Assembly: GCA_028565635.1 (NCBI GenBank)
Contig: JAOXYB010063735.1
Coordinates: 1 to 10,434 of the forward strand
Length of the DNA stretch: 10,434 bases
Direction: 5' to 3'
DNA from: Phoronis ovalis
Lineage: Eukaryota; Phoronida; Phoronidae
This document shows, in pieces, positions 8,725 to 10,434 of the stretch. The notes below the pieces were generated by a model that had not been told where the DNA came from, did not search any database, and saw only the letters and a program-made list of their open reading frames with translations. Every line of letters begins with the position of its first letter. Positions within the stretch are counted from its first letter, which is position 1. The position numbers and the translations under genes were made by a program.

Positions 8725-8850
8725 CTCCTCCTCTAAATCTTTAATCTGTTTAATTTTTATTGTCATATCAGCTCCCATTTCTTCAACCTTGATATCCATG
8801 TTAGAAGTTTCACTTTCTTTAATTGCTAAATGACTTTCTAGTTTGCTTAT
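8725..8850 (-). CDS. Internal coiled-coil exon (upstream of the two)
   Basis: This internal exon encodes 42 residues, starting ISKLESHLAIKESE and ending IKQIKDLEEE. The acceptor is strong: a pyrimidine tract TTCTCTCTTATTTTGTAG runs straight into the exon. The donor is GAG|GTAAAA. The reading frame is closed by a TAG at the acceptor itself and stays open about 22 codons past the donor, so both ends are set by splice signals. Both boundaries are phase 0. The length, 126 bp, is exactly six heptads. With the first residue as position a, the a/d positions are I1, L4, L8, K11, T15, M18, V22, M25, M29, K32, I36 and L39, a normal two-stranded coiled-coil pattern. The other positions are rich in Glu and Lys and there is no proline. 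I infer a structural or scaffold coiled-coil protein. Such sequence is too generic to name the family; it does not resemble tropomyosin as I know it. The exon is short and rests on splice signals plus periodicity, not on homology. Confidence 0.72.
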
Positions 8851-9025
8851 CTACAAAATAAGAGAGAATATAAATCACATTAGTAACAAAATAAAAGAAA
8901 TCTATGTCCTTATTCCAGAAGATTTTGAACAATACTTATTAGAAACTAAAAAACAAAAGCTTGATATCCTTCTTAAGGTGGCGTATAGGTAGTGTAGAGG
9001 GCACTACTGTTGTATGCATTTTTAC

Positions 9026-9046
9026 CTGTCTTTCAAGCCAATTCAT
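9026..9046 (-). CDS. Possible one-heptad coding segment ending in a donor site
   Basis: On the minus strand, ATG AAT TGG CTT GAA AGA CAG is followed at once by GTAAAA, giving a good CAG|GTAAAA donor in phase 0. The peptide MNWLERQ has Met at a and Leu at d, so it adds one heptad in perfect register with the exon that starts at 8850, after an intron of 175 bp. The ATG has A at -3. It could be the initiating codon, with the 5' untranslated region further right. Alternatively it could lie in a small internal exon: the frame is open for 20 codons back to a TAA, and a TACTAAC branch-point-like sequence followed by CCCTGTTTTGAG lies about 25 bases upstream. That branch point is rather close to its AG. 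The segment is short enough that chance is a real possibility. Confidence 0.3.
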
Positions 9047-9736
9047 AGTTTTATTAATAAAAATTCTCAAAACAGGGGTTAGTAAAAATTAAGGATCTGA
9101 TATAATTTAGTTCAGGACAATTAAATGTATGTGCAAAACTATTTATTTTTTCAAAATTATACCTTATATTTAAATGCGAGCGTTATTTATGCAAAATGTT
9201 GACAAAATGGCGACCCTTAGCAGCACATGTCACATCCCTCATGCGACTTTTTAAAGTGACAATGTAATCATCCCAATACCCATTGCCTCTAGATTATGAC
9301 ATACGGCATGCTAGGATTGCTGAACTAAACATCCTCATGCAGCCATGACTAAACTTTTAATAAAAATTAGTCTAAAATGTGCTTGGCTCATCACTTTTCT
9401 AGGTATTTTTTTGCATAAATGCTAGTTTTATAAACATTTAGAGTGATTATGCAGTGCTTTAACTATTCAACATTACAATCATACCAAATAATACTGCATT
9501 ACTAGTGGCACTTGATATTTTGGAGATGTGTGTATCTCAGATAGCAATTACTTATACACCATCTTAAAACTTGCAGATCCAGGAACTTCTTGGAGCTAGA
9601 GATGTGTTTTTGATTTTTAAAGGGAAGTAACAGTAATTTTGCATCCCAATAGCTTCAAAAATACAGTACAGCTCAGAAGTATCTTCCCTTATGATTGCGA
9701 TCGACACTCAGACACAACATATAGACATGATCATTT

Positions 9737-9816
9737 GACTCTAAATCGTATCTGGATTGAGTCTGGGGCGTGACTGGATTGCGTCTCTCAACTCTAGATT
9801 GTATCTGGATCGAGTT
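9737..9816. repeat. Paired 27 bp imperfect repeats with inverted ends
   Basis: Two copies, 9737-9763 and 9790-9816, share the core GTATCTGGAT and differ at five of 27 positions. In each copy the first and last five bases are inverted repeats: GACTC/GAGTC in the left and AACTC/GAGTT in the right. Between them lies GACTGGATTGCGTCTCTC, which resembles a third degenerate copy. Confidence 0.6.
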
Positions 9817-10434
9817 TATCAACTAATTTTGGTCGTGTCTATTAAATCTGAGATGCATCTAAGTATAATAATGTACATGTACATGTATCTGATATGCATT
9901 TCTATATATTGCATCTGTTAAAGTGATTTTTTGAATAATTGTGGTGTTAATTTAGAGATTAAGTGGGTTTCCGCGAGAAAGGCTGGTAATAATGTTGCAT
10001 TTTTACGAATTGCGTTATCTACGTTTAAGGGGGTCTTTGAAAAATGATCATCGTTTTAACGTGGCTTTAAGAATTTGAAAAAAAACAAATTTGTTTAAAG
10101 GTCAAGATATTTGGCTAATTCGTGGTGTCATTTTTTTTTCGAGTAACGCCCTGACGTATTTTTAACGGCGAGTTCAAAATTATGCTCTTTGCGTGAAAAT
10201 GACTTTTTTCGCATTAAAAAAAAAACTAGAGGTATACATTTTCTTATTTTTTGATATGCTTTTCTCCTTCACCAAAGCCTAATTTAGATATCATGTTTTA
10301 CTCTCAACTCCATTTCAAACTTAATCAGTAGTAGAATTTATACCTCGGCCAAACACCATATCGCAAAAATTCTGTATGATTAGCCGTTATTCTAAAATTA
10401 AATGTCTACACGGTAAAATAAAGATTCATGTCAT

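Larger units (their letters stand above)
8851..10434. other. Upstream flank of the coiled-coil exons
   Basis: Apart from the possible small coding segment at 9026-9046 and the paired repeat at 9737-9816, I see no gene here. A TACATGTACATGTA stretch lies at about 9873-9887. From about 9960 to 10210 the sequence is richer in CpG (TTCCGCGAG, GAATTGCGTTATCTACG, TAACGGCGAG) but has no open frame of note. A perfect 14-base palindrome AAACAAATTTGTTT lies at 10083-10096. No promoter can be identified with confidence. Confidence 0.45.

Noticed and set aside
9551-9630. Plus-strand acceptor-like AAAACTTGCAG followed by an open IQELLGARDVF frame
   Set aside because: The frame ends after 18 codons and no good donor lies within it. 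Too short to separate from chance.
10083-10096. Perfect palindrome AAACAAATTTGTTT, with a forkhead-like TGTTTA core beside it
   Set aside because: A 14-base A/T-rich palindrome is not rare in sequence of this composition, and no promoter context supports a regulatory role.

Overview
The window looks like AT-rich nuclear DNA from an animal, most likely a marine invertebrate such as a mollusc, although nothing in it fixes the lineage. It has no bacterial gene layout. There are no long open frames, no operons and no ribosome binding sites. What it holds is short exons with GT/AG splice signals, long introns and several families of tandem repeats. I recognise no rRNA, tRNA, CRISPR array or intact transposon.

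Gene content: one gene is supported, on the minus strand. Two exons (8850-8725, then 2787-2599) encode 42 and 63 residues of uninterrupted coiled coil. Both begin and end in phase 0, both have good splice sites, and both keep the same heptad register across the 5.9 kb intron between them. A possible small exon upstream (9046-9026) would add exactly one more heptad. The protein cannot be named from this segment. The rest of the gene must lie outside the window on one or both sides.

Repeats, left to right: 77-1180 is a tandem array of about 210 bp units, with one diverged outlying copy at 1372-1482. A pair of about 68 bp direct repeats (1259-1327 and 1762-1827) brackets that outlier and a CpG-richer segment (1550-1760). 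Inside the large intron, 4626-6745 is a composite satellite with a unit of about 450-475 bp, itself containing two related half-units about 148 bp apart. Also in the intron, 7211-7763 is a recent direct duplication of a 276 bp unit. The right flank (8851-10434) holds a small paired repeat at 9737-9816 and otherwise unassigned sequence.

The most notable points are the exons built of whole heptads in a fixed register, and a TGACCT-N8-AGGTCA motif (with the TCAAGGTCA form of a nuclear-receptor site) carried in each unit of the intronic satellite. I found no convincing new defence system or mobile system.
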